Origin: Spirochaetaceae bacterium
GTDB lineage: Bacteria > Spirochaetota > Spirochaetia > Treponematales > Breznakiellaceae
DNA: 13,401 nucleotides
Assembly (NCBI GenBank): GCA_031278575.1
Contig: JAITKD010000230.1
Span: 1-13,401, forward strand
Reading direction: 5' to 3'
Shown here one piece after another: positions 7,465 through 13,401 of the stretch. Both the position numbers and the translations under genes were made by a program. The notes beneath the pieces are model-generated. The model worked only from the letters and a program-made list of their open reading frames with translations. It made no database searches and was not told the DNA's origin. Position 1 is the stretch's first letter, and each line of letters begins with the position of its first letter.

Positions 7465-7489
7465 CGGGGACGGGGGTTTCCCGTCCCCG
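7465..7489. terminator. Shared stem-loop between convergent LPP20 and uvrB genes
   Basis: CGGGGACGGG (7465-7474) pairs perfectly with CCCGTCCCCG (7480-7489) around a five-base loop. It lies in the 45-bp gap between the two convergent stop codons and can serve both strands. A run of T is missing on both sides, so it is not a textbook intrinsic terminator. Confidence 0.7.
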
Positions 7490-7496
7490 AATGGCC

Positions 7497-9509
7497 TTAG
7501 ATGTCTTCTTTGTCCTTTATCCGTTGGATCTCGTCCCGAATGGCCGCGGCCTGTTCAAACTCTAAGCGTTTTGCGTGTTCCAGCATCTCGTTATTCAGGG
7601 CGGCGATAAGCTGTTTCCGCTGGGCGGGGATAAGGACGTTGTAGGATTTTTTCAAGACCTCAATGGAGGCAGCCGCGGCGTCCTTTTCCTCCGAGGCATG
7701 GCGGGTGAGGATGTCGGCAATGGCCTTGGTAACCGTGGCGGGGGTGATGCCGTGGGCCTTGTTGTAGGCCATTTGGGCCTTGCGCCGCCGTTCGGTTTCG
7801 GTGATGGCCGCGGTCATCGCGTCGCTTTTCCGGTCGGCGTACATGATCACCTTCCCCGCGGCGTTCCGGGCCGCCCGGCCGATGATCTGCACGAGGCTCG
7901 TGAGGGACCGTAAAAAGCCAATTTTGTCCGCGTCGAGGATCGCGATAAAAGAAACCTCCGGCAGGTCTATCCCTTCCCGGAGGAGGTTGATCCCCACGAG
8001 GATATCGAATTCCCCCTGGCGCAGTTGGGTCAGGATCTCCACCCGCTCGATGGTTTCCACCTCGCTGTGGATGTACCGGACCTTGAGGCCCAGTCCGGAA
8101 AGGTAGTCCGTCAGGTCCTCGGCCATTTTTTTGGTCAGGGTGAGGATCAGGGACCGCTCCCCCGACCGGATCCGCTTTTGCACCTCCCCATAGATATCCT
8201 CCATCTGGCCCTCGCTGGGACGGACCTCTATCTCCGGGTCCAGGAGCCCCGTGGGGCGGATGAGCTGCCGCACCGTCTGTTTTGACTGGTCCAGTTCGGC
8301 TTTTCCCGGGGTGGCGGAGACAAAGATGGTCTTGTCCAGCCGTTCCTCAAATTCGTCGTACCGCAGGGGCCGGTTGTCCAAAGCGCAGGGGAGGCGGAAA
8401 CCGTAGTCCACGAGGCTCTGTTTCCGGCTCCGGTCCCCGGCGTACATGGCCCCGATCTGAGGGAGGGTTACGTGGCTTTCGTCGATAAAGGTAAGATGTC
8501 TGGGCGTCCCATCGGACGCCTTGGGCATATAGTCGATCAGGGTGTCCGGGGCTTCCCCGGGTTTGCGGCCCGCCAGGGGGGCGGAGTAATTTTCTATTCC
8601 CGGACAGTAGCCCATCTCGGTGAGCATCTCGATATCGTATTCCACCCGGGTCTTGAGCCGTTCCGCCTCCAGCGTTTTTCCGGAATTTTTGAGGAATTCG
8701 TACCGTTCCGCCAGTTCCTCTTTGATGGCCCCCAGGGCGTTGTGGACCATATCCGCGGGCATCACGAACTGTTTGGCGGGGTAGATCATGGCCCGGTCAA
8801 GCTCCTCCAGGACTTCCCCGGAGACCGGGTTGAACCGGCGGATCCGCTCCACCCGGTCCCAATCCAGGTCCACCCGGTAGGCCTCTTCCAGATAGGCGGG
8901 AAATATCTCCAGGGTGTCCCCCCGGCGGCGGAAACGGCCCCGTTCCAGGACCGCGTCGTTCCGCTCGTACTGAAGCTCCACAAAACGGCGGATCAGGGCG
9001 TCCACGTCAACGGTTTCCCCCCGGGAAAAGGCGGCGGTCATCTTTTTGTACACCTCCGGGGTGGCCAGACCGTAGATGCAGGATACGGTGGCCACGATGA
9101 TCACGTCCTCCCGTTCCATAAGGCTCCGGGTCGCCGAAAGGCGCAGCCGCTCAATTTCATCATTAATCGAAGCGTCTTTTTCGATGTAGAGGTCCCGGCT
9201 GGCCACATAGGCCTCGGGCTGGTAATAGTCGTAGTAGGAGACGAAGTATTCCACGGCGTTATGGGGGAAAAAGCCCTTGAATTCCCGGAAAAGCTGGGCC
9301 GCCAGGGTCTTGTTATGGCTCACGATGAGGGTGGGCATCTGCACCGCCTCGATGATCTTGGCCATGGTAAAGGTCTTCCCCGACCCCGTAACCCCCTGGA
9401 GGGTCTGGTACCGGTAGTTTTTTTTGGTAATGCCCCCAGCCAGGGCCGCTATGGCATCCCCCTGATCCCCCGCGGGCTTAAAGGGGGAGACTATTTCAAA
9501 CCGGCGCAT
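7497..9509 (-). CDS. uvrB: UvrABC excision nuclease subunit UvrB
   Basis: UvrB is the ATP-dependent damage-verifying subunit of nucleotide excision repair. It receives lesions from UvrA and positions UvrC for the two incisions. This copy has 670 residues, the usual length. Motifs are Walker A GVTGSGKT (39-46), the DNA-clamping beta-hairpin YYDYYQPEAYV (92-102), Walker B DESH (343-346), SATPG (398-402), motif VI QIIGRAARN (541-549) and the C-terminal UVR helices (LEFEQAAAIRDEI, 649-661) that contact UvrC. The chosen start is the ATG at 9509, giving MRRFEIVSPF. A longer frame beginning with TTG at 9527 adds six residues without family support. There is no ribosome site before the ATG. It is divergent from the lpoB operon. 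Confidence 0.97.
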   Translation of the reverse strand: MRRFEIVSPFKPAGDQGDAIAALAGGITKKNYRYQTLQGVTGSGKTFTMAKIIEAVQMPTLIVSHNKTLAAQLFREFKGFFPHNAVEYFVSYYDYYQPEAYVASRDLYIEKDASINDEIERLRLSATRSLMEREDVIIVATVSCIYGLATPEVYKKMTAAFSRGETVDVDALIRRFVELQYERNDAVLERGRFRRRGDTLEIFPAYLEEAYRVDLDWDRVERIRRFNPVSGEVLEELDRAMIYPAKQFVMPADMVHNALGAIKEELAERYEFLKNSGKTLEAERLKTRVEYDIEMLTEMGYCPGIENYSAPLAGRKPGEAPDTLIDYMPKASDGTPRHLTFIDESHVTLPQIGAMYAGDRSRKQSLVDYGFRLPCALDNRPLRYDEFEERLDKTIFVSATPGKAELDQSKQTVRQLIRPTGLLDPEIEVRPSEGQMEDIYGEVQKRIRSGERSLILTLTKKMAEDLTDYLSGLGLKVRYIHSEVETIERVEILTQLRQGEFDILVGINLLREGIDLPEVSFIAILDADKIGFLRSLTSLVQIIGRAARNAAGKVIMYADRKSDAMTAAITETERRRKAQMAYNKAHGITPATVTKAIADILTRHASEEKDAAAASIEVLKKSYNVLIPAQRKQLIAALNNEMLEHAKRLEFEQAAAIRDEIQRIKDKEDI

Positions 9510-9515
9510 GGGGTG

Positions 9516-9545
9516 AGTATACCCCAATACGCCATAAATTGTAAC
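9516..9545 (-). promoter_or_regulatory. uvrB promoter placing +1 on the start codon
   Basis: On the minus strand TATACT (9516-9521) is preceded at 18 bases by GTTACA (9540-9545). The ATG begins seven bases after the -10. The same bases form an inverted repeat (TGGGG at 9509-9513 with CCCCA at 9522-9526) that overlaps both the -10 and the first base of the ATG. No ribosome site is present. A leaderless transcript is inferred. Confidence 0.5.
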
Positions 9546-9619
9546 ACGTCCCGGCAGTACCCGGCGGGAATAATAGGGGGTTATTTTAAAAAGTCAAATT
9601 TATACCCCCGGCAATAATA

Positions 9620-9648
9620 TTGAAAAATATCATCCTAAGCTATATATT
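9620..9648 (+). promoter_or_regulatory. Sigma70-type promoter of the lpoB lipoprotein operon
   Basis: TTGAAA (9620-9625) and TATATT (9643-9648) are 17 bases apart, each one base off consensus. Transcription should begin near 9655, giving a leader of about 43 bases that contains the GGAGG site of the first gene. Confidence 0.7.
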
Positions 9649-9697
9649 TTAGAGAAGCCCTCTCATGATAGATGGCGCTATTGACCGGAGGATACCT

Positions 9698-10306
9698 ATG
9701 AAACGGCCTATGTTTTTAATTCCCTGCCTGGCGGTCCTGGCGTTTTTAGCCGCCTGTAGTTCAAACCCCAAGGTCAGCCGGGTCGATGCCGATACCCGGA
9801 CCGATTTAAGCGGTTATTGGAACAATACGGATGTGACGATTGTCTGTGATTCCCTCATCGCATCGTTTCTTCAATCTCCCCGGGTAACCGAATTTATCGC
9901 CCGTAAGGGGGATGTTCCGGTAATCCTTATCGGTTCCTTTCGGAACGAGAGTGATGAACATATAGATACCGCCATTATCTCCACGATTATGGAGCAGGCC
10001 ATATTTGACAGCGGAAAGGCCCTGCCCGTGGCGGGGGGGATATCCCGGGGGGAACTCCGGGCGGAACGGACGGAGCAGCAGAGTTATGCCAGTGAGGATA
10101 CCGCCGCGGCTTTGGCCAATGAACGGGGAGCGGATTTTCTCCTTACCGGGACCGTACGGACCATTGTGGATCGGGCCGGAAAAACCACCACCAGAACCTA
10201 TTACGTATCCGCCGAATTAAGTGATATCGAAACCACCGCCAGGCTTTGGATGGGGCAGAATAACGAAATCAAGAAGGTAATCGTAAGACCAAGTACCAAA
10301 TTATAG
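9698..10306 (+). CDS. lpoB: Penicillin-binding protein activator, LpoB family lipoprotein
   Basis: LpoB proteins are outer-membrane lipoproteins that reach through the periplasm to stimulate class A penicillin-binding proteins. The lipobox LAAC places the lipidated Cys at residue 20. The family core is recognisable: DLSGYWNNTD (36-45), a helix with SPRVTEFI (60-67), VPVILIGSFRNESDEHIDT (73-91), helix IISTIMEQAIF, then ADFLLTGTVRTIVD (145-158) and the paired strands RTYYVSAELSDIETTARLW. The linker after the Cys is short, about 20 residues. The ATG at 9698 is preferred over the in-frame ATG at 9665 because GGAGG (9687-9691) lies six bases before it and it begins directly with the signal peptide. 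It is first in a three-lipoprotein operon. Which PBP it acts on is not shown by the window. Confidence 0.85.
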   Translation: MKRPMFLIPCLAVLAFLAACSSNPKVSRVDADTRTDLSGYWNNTDVTIVCDSLIASFLQSPRVTEFIARKGDVPVILIGSFRNESDEHIDTAIISTIMEQAIFDSGKALPVAGGISRGELRAERTEQQSYASEDTAAALANERGADFLLTGTVRTIVDRAGKTTTRTYYVSAELSDIETTARLWMGQNNEIKKVIVRPSTKL

Positions 10307-10331
10307 GAGCCAGAGAAAGGGTAATTCCGTA

Positions 10332-10351
10332 AGGGATTGACGGGAATCCCT
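10332..10351 (+). other. Intercistronic hairpin between lpoB and the next lipoprotein gene
   Basis: AGGGATT (10332-10338) pairs with AATCCCT (10345-10351) around a six-base loop. It is followed by AAAAATTT, not by a T-tract. An overlapping alternative pairing exists (ATTCCGT at 10324-10330 with ACGGGAAT at 10340-10347, one bulge). It could be a partial terminator, an RNA-processing site or an mRNA stabiliser that sets the ratio of the two proteins. Confidence 0.4.
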
Positions 10352-10403
10352 AAAAATTTCAGGTTTTAGCGGGTTCCTAAATTATATCCTCAAGGGGAAA
10401 TAT

Positions 10404-11714
10404 TTGAAAAGGGTCTTAACGGGCTTGTTTTTTGTTGTTACCGTATTTTTTATTTTTTCCTGCGCCTCAAATCCCTATACGCAAATTGACCATGCCGTAG
10501 AGCGGGAAGAATTTGAGACCGGGATACGTATTCTTGAATCGAAAAAAAACAGCTACAATTCGGACCCTATCTTATATTACCTTGACAAGGGGATGCTTAC
10601 CCATTATGCCCGGGATTTTACCGAGTCTTCCCGGCTCCTGGAGGAGGGGGAACGGGCCATCGAAGCGGCCTTTACCAAAAGTATTACCCAGGAGATTGGC
10701 TCCTATCTGGTAAACGATACTGTCCGGGCCTATGACGGGGAGGATTATGAGGACATCTATATCAATGTCTTTAACGCCCTCAATTATTACCACCGGCAGG
10801 ATCTGGAGGGCGCCCTGGTAGAGATCCGGCGGATGAACAACAAATTACAGGCCCTAGCCGTTAAATACGGGACCCTCACCTCCGGCCTCCGTCAAAAGGC
10901 CCGGGAAGAAGCGGGTTCGGATTTTTCCGGCGAGAATACTATCGGCTCCGCGGAGTTTTCCAATTCCGCCCTGGGCCGTTATTTAGGGGTCCTCTTTTAC
11001 CGGGGACAAGGTAAACCGGACGATGCCCGGATTGACTTGGAGGGGTTACGCCTTGCCTTTGCCCAGGCGCCCGGGGTGTATACCCATTCCATCCCATCCT
11101 CCCTTGAGGAGGAACTTACCGTCCCCGCCGGTATGGCCCGGCTTAACGTGATAGGGTTCAGCGGCTTGTCCCCGGTTAAAGAACCATCCGCCCTCCGAAT
11201 CCCCCTGGCTCGTTTTAATTATATTAAGATTGCCCTGCCGGTGATGGTATACCGGCATTCCGAGGTCGGCCGTATTGAGGTGATTTTTGATAATCAGGAA
11301 ACGTTTACCCTGGAATTGCTTGAGGACATGGAGGCGGTGGCCCGGGAAACCTTTAAGGAACATCTCAAGGTGATTTACCTTAAATCCGTCATCAGGGCGG
11401 TGGTAAAGGGGAGCGCCGCCGTGGTCTTTGACGAAATCGGCCGGAACGAAGAAGGCGTTACCGGCGCGGTTTTTGGCCTTCTGGGGCTGGGCGCCCAGAT
11501 CTTTACGGAGGTGAGCGAGATCGCGGATTTACGGATGTCCCGGTATTTCCCCGCCAAGGCCTATGTGGGGGGAATCACCCTTCAACCCGGCCGTTATTCT
11601 TTTTCGGTGAATTATTATAACCGGGGGGGCAGAAAAATCGCCGCCTTCCGGTATGATGATATACCGGTACAACCGAACAAACTCAACCTGGTGGAGGTTA
11701 TATGTTTAAAATAA
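10404..11714 (+). CDS. COG3014-like lipoprotein with helical-repeat N-terminus
   Basis: This is a 436-residue lipoprotein with lipobox FSC (Cys20). Residues 27-150 are helical with a TPR-like look (EFETGIRILESKK, ARDFTESSRLLEEGERAIEAA, YHRQDLEGALVEIRRMNNKL). The segment YDGEDYEDIYINVFNALNYY (110-129) and the C-terminal strands (RYFPAKAYVGGITLQPGRYSFSV, 380-402) resemble the uncharacterised COG3014 family. A short hydrophobic stretch (GAVFGLLGLGAQIF, 354-367) lies between them. The start is a TTG with AAGGGG (10392-10397) just upstream; starting there gives a clean signal peptide. Members of this family are often found beside LpoB and LPP20 genes, as here, which suggests a joint envelope function. 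The biochemical role is unknown. Confidence 0.75.
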   Translation: MKRVLTGLFFVVTVFFIFSCASNPYTQIDHAVEREEFETGIRILESKKNSYNSDPILYYLDKGMLTHYARDFTESSRLLEEGERAIEAAFTKSITQEIGSYLVNDTVRAYDGEDYEDIYINVFNALNYYHRQDLEGALVEIRRMNNKLQALAVKYGTLTSGLRQKAREEAGSDFSGENTIGSAEFSNSALGRYLGVLFYRGQGKPDDARIDLEGLRLAFAQAPGVYTHSIPSSLEEELTVPAGMARLNVIGFSGLSPVKEPSALRIPLARFNYIKIALPVMVYRHSEVGRIEVIFDNQETFTLELLEDMEAVARETFKEHLKVIYLKSVIRAVVKGSAAVVFDEIGRNEEGVTGAVFGLLGLGAQIFTEVSEIADLRMSRYFPAKAYVGGITLQPGRYSFSVNYYNRGGRKIAAFRYDDIPVQPNKLNLVEVICLK

Positions 11715-12874
11715 GCCCCTTGATTTTAGTATGCCTGTTTTTTATGGGCTGTCAAAGCGCCGGTCCCGGCCCGAAAAACAACCAAGCCCAGGATGATGTG
11801 GCCGCCCTTATCGCGTCGGCGTCCGCCGGCATAGATTCCGTGTTAGCCGGTTCCCGTGCCCCCGCGCCTTCGGGGGGAACCGCCCCCGCGGCAAGATCCG
11901 GCGGTACCCCGCCCCGCTGGGTTACCGCCCCCGAATCGGTATATGACCGGAAAACCTATATCTCCGCGGTGGGATACGGCGATAACCGGGACCTGGCGGA
12001 ACGGCGCGCCCTGGCCGCCCTCACGGCAATTTTCGGTCAGTCCATACAATCGGAGGTACGGTCCGCCACGGTTTATTCCGAGGCGGTTATTAACGGCGCC
12101 ATAACTTCCGCTACCGAAAACAACGATCTGGTCAACCTGATTAAAACGTCGGTGGATATGGACTCCCTGGTAGGCGCGGAAATTAAGGACCTCTGGTTTG
12201 ACGGTACGGGCGCCTATTACGCGGCGGCGGTCATGGAACGGGCCAAAACCGCGGCGCTTTATAAGGACTTGATAAATACCAATATACGGCTTATCAACGA
12301 TCTTACCGCCATCCCCGAGGGGGAAAAATATACCCTTGAGGGGCTCCGGAAACTGCAACTTGCGGCGATCATCGCCGATGCCAACACAACCTTTCTGAAT
12401 GTGTTACGGGTCGTGGGGGACGGTTCCGCGGGTAATATCCCGGGAAATCTAAAAACCGGGAATGATTACCGCCTTGAAATGGCGGATATCACCAAAAACA
12501 TACCCATCGGGATTCTGGTGGAAAATGATCCGCGGGACCGGATCCGGGGGGCCTTTTCCGCGGTTATTACCCAGGCCGGTTTCAGAAGCGGGGGAGTGAA
12601 TTCCCCCTATCTATTAAAGGCACAGGTAAATATGATCCCGGTGGATCTACCCAACAATCCAAATAAATTTGTCCGGTATGTGGTGGACGCGAATCTGGAG
12701 GATGCCCGGACCGGAAATGTGCTTTTACCCTTTATGGTCGACGGCAGGGAGGGACACCTTTCCATTCCCGAGGCGGAAAACCGGGCGATCCGGGCAGCGG
12801 AAGCGGAAATAAGGGAGACCTACGGGCAGGTTCTGGACGCCTATATTTCCCGGCTTTCGTCTTCCGGGAAATAA
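11702..12874 (+). CDS. LPP20-domain lipoprotein with extra C-terminal domain
   Basis: This is a 390-residue lipoprotein with lipobox FMGC (Cys17). Residues 18-69 are a low-complexity Ala/Gly/Pro tether. Residues 70-185 are an LPP20 domain (PPRWV at 70-74, YISAVGYG at 86-93, helix DLAERRALAALTAIF, closing strand AYYAAAVMERAKT). Residues 186-235 are helical. Residues 262-390 look like a second compact alpha/beta domain (IPIGILVENDPRDRIRGAF, a strand pair around YLLKAQVNM and RYVVDANLED, and the helix PEAENRAIRAAEAEIRETY). That resembles the small folds of LpoB- or FlgT-type proteins, but this is only an impression. The start overlaps the preceding gene by 13 bp, and GGAGG (11693-11697) lies four bases upstream, so translation is probably coupled. 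The function is not known. Confidence 0.78.
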   Translation: MFKISPLILVCLFFMGCQSAGPGPKNNQAQDDVAALIASASAGIDSVLAGSRAPAPSGGTAPAARSGGTPPRWVTAPESVYDRKTYISAVGYGDNRDLAERRALAALTAIFGQSIQSEVRSATVYSEAVINGAITSATENNDLVNLIKTSVDMDSLVGAEIKDLWFDGTGAYYAAAVMERAKTAALYKDLINTNIRLINDLTAIPEGEKYTLEGLRKLQLAAIIADANTTFLNVLRVVGDGSAGNIPGNLKTGNDYRLEMADITKNIPIGILVENDPRDRIRGAFSAVITQAGFRSGGVNSPYLLKAQVNMIPVDLPNNPNKFVRYVVDANLEDARTGNVLLPFMVDGREGHLSIPEAENRAIRAAEAEIRETYGQVLDAYISRLSSSGK

Positions 12875-12944
12875 GCCCGCCATAGGTTTCAAAGAGATTC
12901 GGCCGCCAACCACACGAACAAATCAAAGCGTTTCAATAAAAAAT

Positions 12945-12963
12945 CCCCGGACAAGTTCCGGGG
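12945..12963 (+). terminator. Terminator of the lipoprotein operon
   Basis: CCCCGGA (12945-12951) pairs with TCCGGGG (12957-12963) around the loop CAAGT. An A-run precedes it and TATTT follows, so it could act in either direction. It lies about 70 bases after the last stop codon. Confidence 0.75.
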
Positions 12964-12968
12964 TATTT

Positions 12969-13045
12969 AAGATTTCTCCTTGAAATCTTTGTGTATGCGG
13001 GGGAACACATCCCCCGTACCCCCAGTTTTCCGCAGCAAGCTGCGG
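12969..13045. repeat. Three further tandem hairpins after the operon terminator
   Basis: AAGATTT (12969-12975) pairs with AAATCTT (12983-12989). CGGGGG (12998-13003) pairs with CCCCCG (13011-13016). CCGCAG (13030-13035) pairs with CTGCGG (13040-13045) around CAAG. The first terminator and the last hairpin share a CAAG loop and are both followed by GGGGTATT(T)AA, as if derived from one repeated unit. This may be a dispersed palindromic repeat of the genome. Confidence 0.55.
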
Positions 13046-13175
13046 GGTATTAAACCCTAACTTCGCCTGAATTTACCCCTTCCGATTGCTTTTCTTTACC
13101 TAATTCCTTGTAATACCTTGACTTATGAAAAAGAGTATGATAACGTATAGCATACCTAATTAGGGAGGTTGCGTT

Positions 13176-13373
13176 ATGCCCCTTCCTTCATAGGCCCTTC
13201 CCTTCAGGGAACCCCGTACCGAAATCAAACTCATCAACGGTTCCTGGTATGTATACCAGGTCTCCTATCGCTACGATCCGGCAAAAAAACGTACGGTCAA
13301 GACAACCGGTTCTCTCTTGGAGAAGATTACCGAAGACGGGTTTGTCCCCTCCCCGAAAGGAATAGTTCAATAA
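13176..13373 (+). pseudogene. Transposase N-terminal fragment with in-frame amber codon
   Basis: From the ATG at 13176, which has a good AGGGAGG site seven bases upstream, the frame reads four residues after Met, then TAG (13191-13193), then an open frame to TAA at 13371. The residues after the TAG (EIKLINGSWYVYQVSYRYD, then KTTGSLLEKIT and DGFVPSPK) resemble the start of IS1634/IS4-type DDE transposases, where a strand pair precedes a Gly-Lys-Ile/Leu turn. No catalytic region follows. It is a truncated and interrupted remnant. Family assignment is tentative. Confidence 0.6.
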
Positions 13374-13401
13374 TAACTTGAACGATTAGTTTATATATGC
13401 T

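Larger units (their letters stand above)
12875..13175. other. Intergenic stretch with terminator and hairpin cluster, no gene
   Basis: No gene is credible here. After the lipoprotein operon come four inverted repeats in about 100 bases (12945-13045), the first of which is the likely operon terminator. The remainder (13050-13175) is AT-rich. A TTGACT at 13118-13123 could be a -35 but has no good -10 at the right distance. The last bases carry the AGGGAGG ribosome site (13162-13168) of the broken transposase fragment. Confidence 0.5.

Noticed and set aside
9510..9527. Longer uvrB start at a TTG
   Set aside because: The six added residues are not part of UvrB, and the bases fall on the likely -10 and its inverted repeat.
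8472..9617. A 381-codon open frame on the plus strand opposite uvrB
   Set aside because: It is the antisense shadow of a GC-rich, strongly conserved gene. It has no ribosome site or known motif, and its composition follows the reverse of uvrB codons.
9665..9697. Upstream in-frame ATG for lpoB
   Set aside because: It would put eleven mostly polar residues before a lipoprotein signal peptide and lacks the GGAGG site that serves the ATG at 9698.
13169..13381. A 70-codon plus-strand frame at the right edge
   Set aside because: It overlaps the transposase remnant in another frame and shows no recognisable sequence; the frame beginning at 13176 carries the transposase-like residues.

Overview
The window looks like part of a chromosome of a spirochaete of the genus Treponema, most likely one of the roughly 50% GC termite-gut types (T. 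primitia / T. azotonutricia-like). This is an inference from several things: a dense set of small exported lipoproteins, the RlpA/SPOR, LpoB and LPP20 gene content, an HrpA-type helicase, strong use of CGG, CCG and GGG codons, and AT-rich promoters. No rRNA, tRNA, CRISPR array or intact mobile element is visible.

Left half (1-6637), all genes on the minus strand. At the left edge is a cut-off RlpA-like gene whose barrel domain has lost its catalytic residues. Next comes a 0.4 kb non-coding stretch with hairpins, then a decayed IS3-family transposase fragment that touches the 3' end of a DEAH-box RNA helicase gene (hrpA-like). Upstream of the helicase is a two-gene unit, rlpA then a secreted von Willebrand factor A (VWA) protein. 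This second rlpA has the full active site, so the window holds an active and a decayed paralogue of the same septal peptidoglycan enzyme about 4.5 kb apart.

Middle (6638-9697). A clear sigma70-type promoter drives a single LPP20-family lipoprotein on the plus strand. That gene converges on uvrB (excision repair, minus strand) across a shared 10-bp GC-rich stem-loop. uvrB diverges from the next operon. Its best promoter places +1 on the start codon, so its mRNA may be leaderless.

Right half (9698-12874), plus strand. Three lipoprotein genes appear to form an operon: an LpoB-family penicillin-binding-protein activator, a COG3014-like helical lipoprotein that starts at TTG, and a 390-aa LPP20-domain lipoprotein whose start overlaps the previous gene by 13 bp. 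A terminator follows, then a cluster of hairpins, then a short broken transposase N-terminus carrying an in-frame amber codon.

The common theme is the cell envelope: two RlpA/SPOR proteins that should bind denuded septal glycan, an LpoB-type activator of peptidoglycan synthesis, and companion lipoproteins. The observations most worth following up are the catalytically dead RlpA paralogue with its repeat-rich linker, the three-lipoprotein operon, the 9-bp homopolymer tracts in two genes, and the apparent leaderless start of uvrB.
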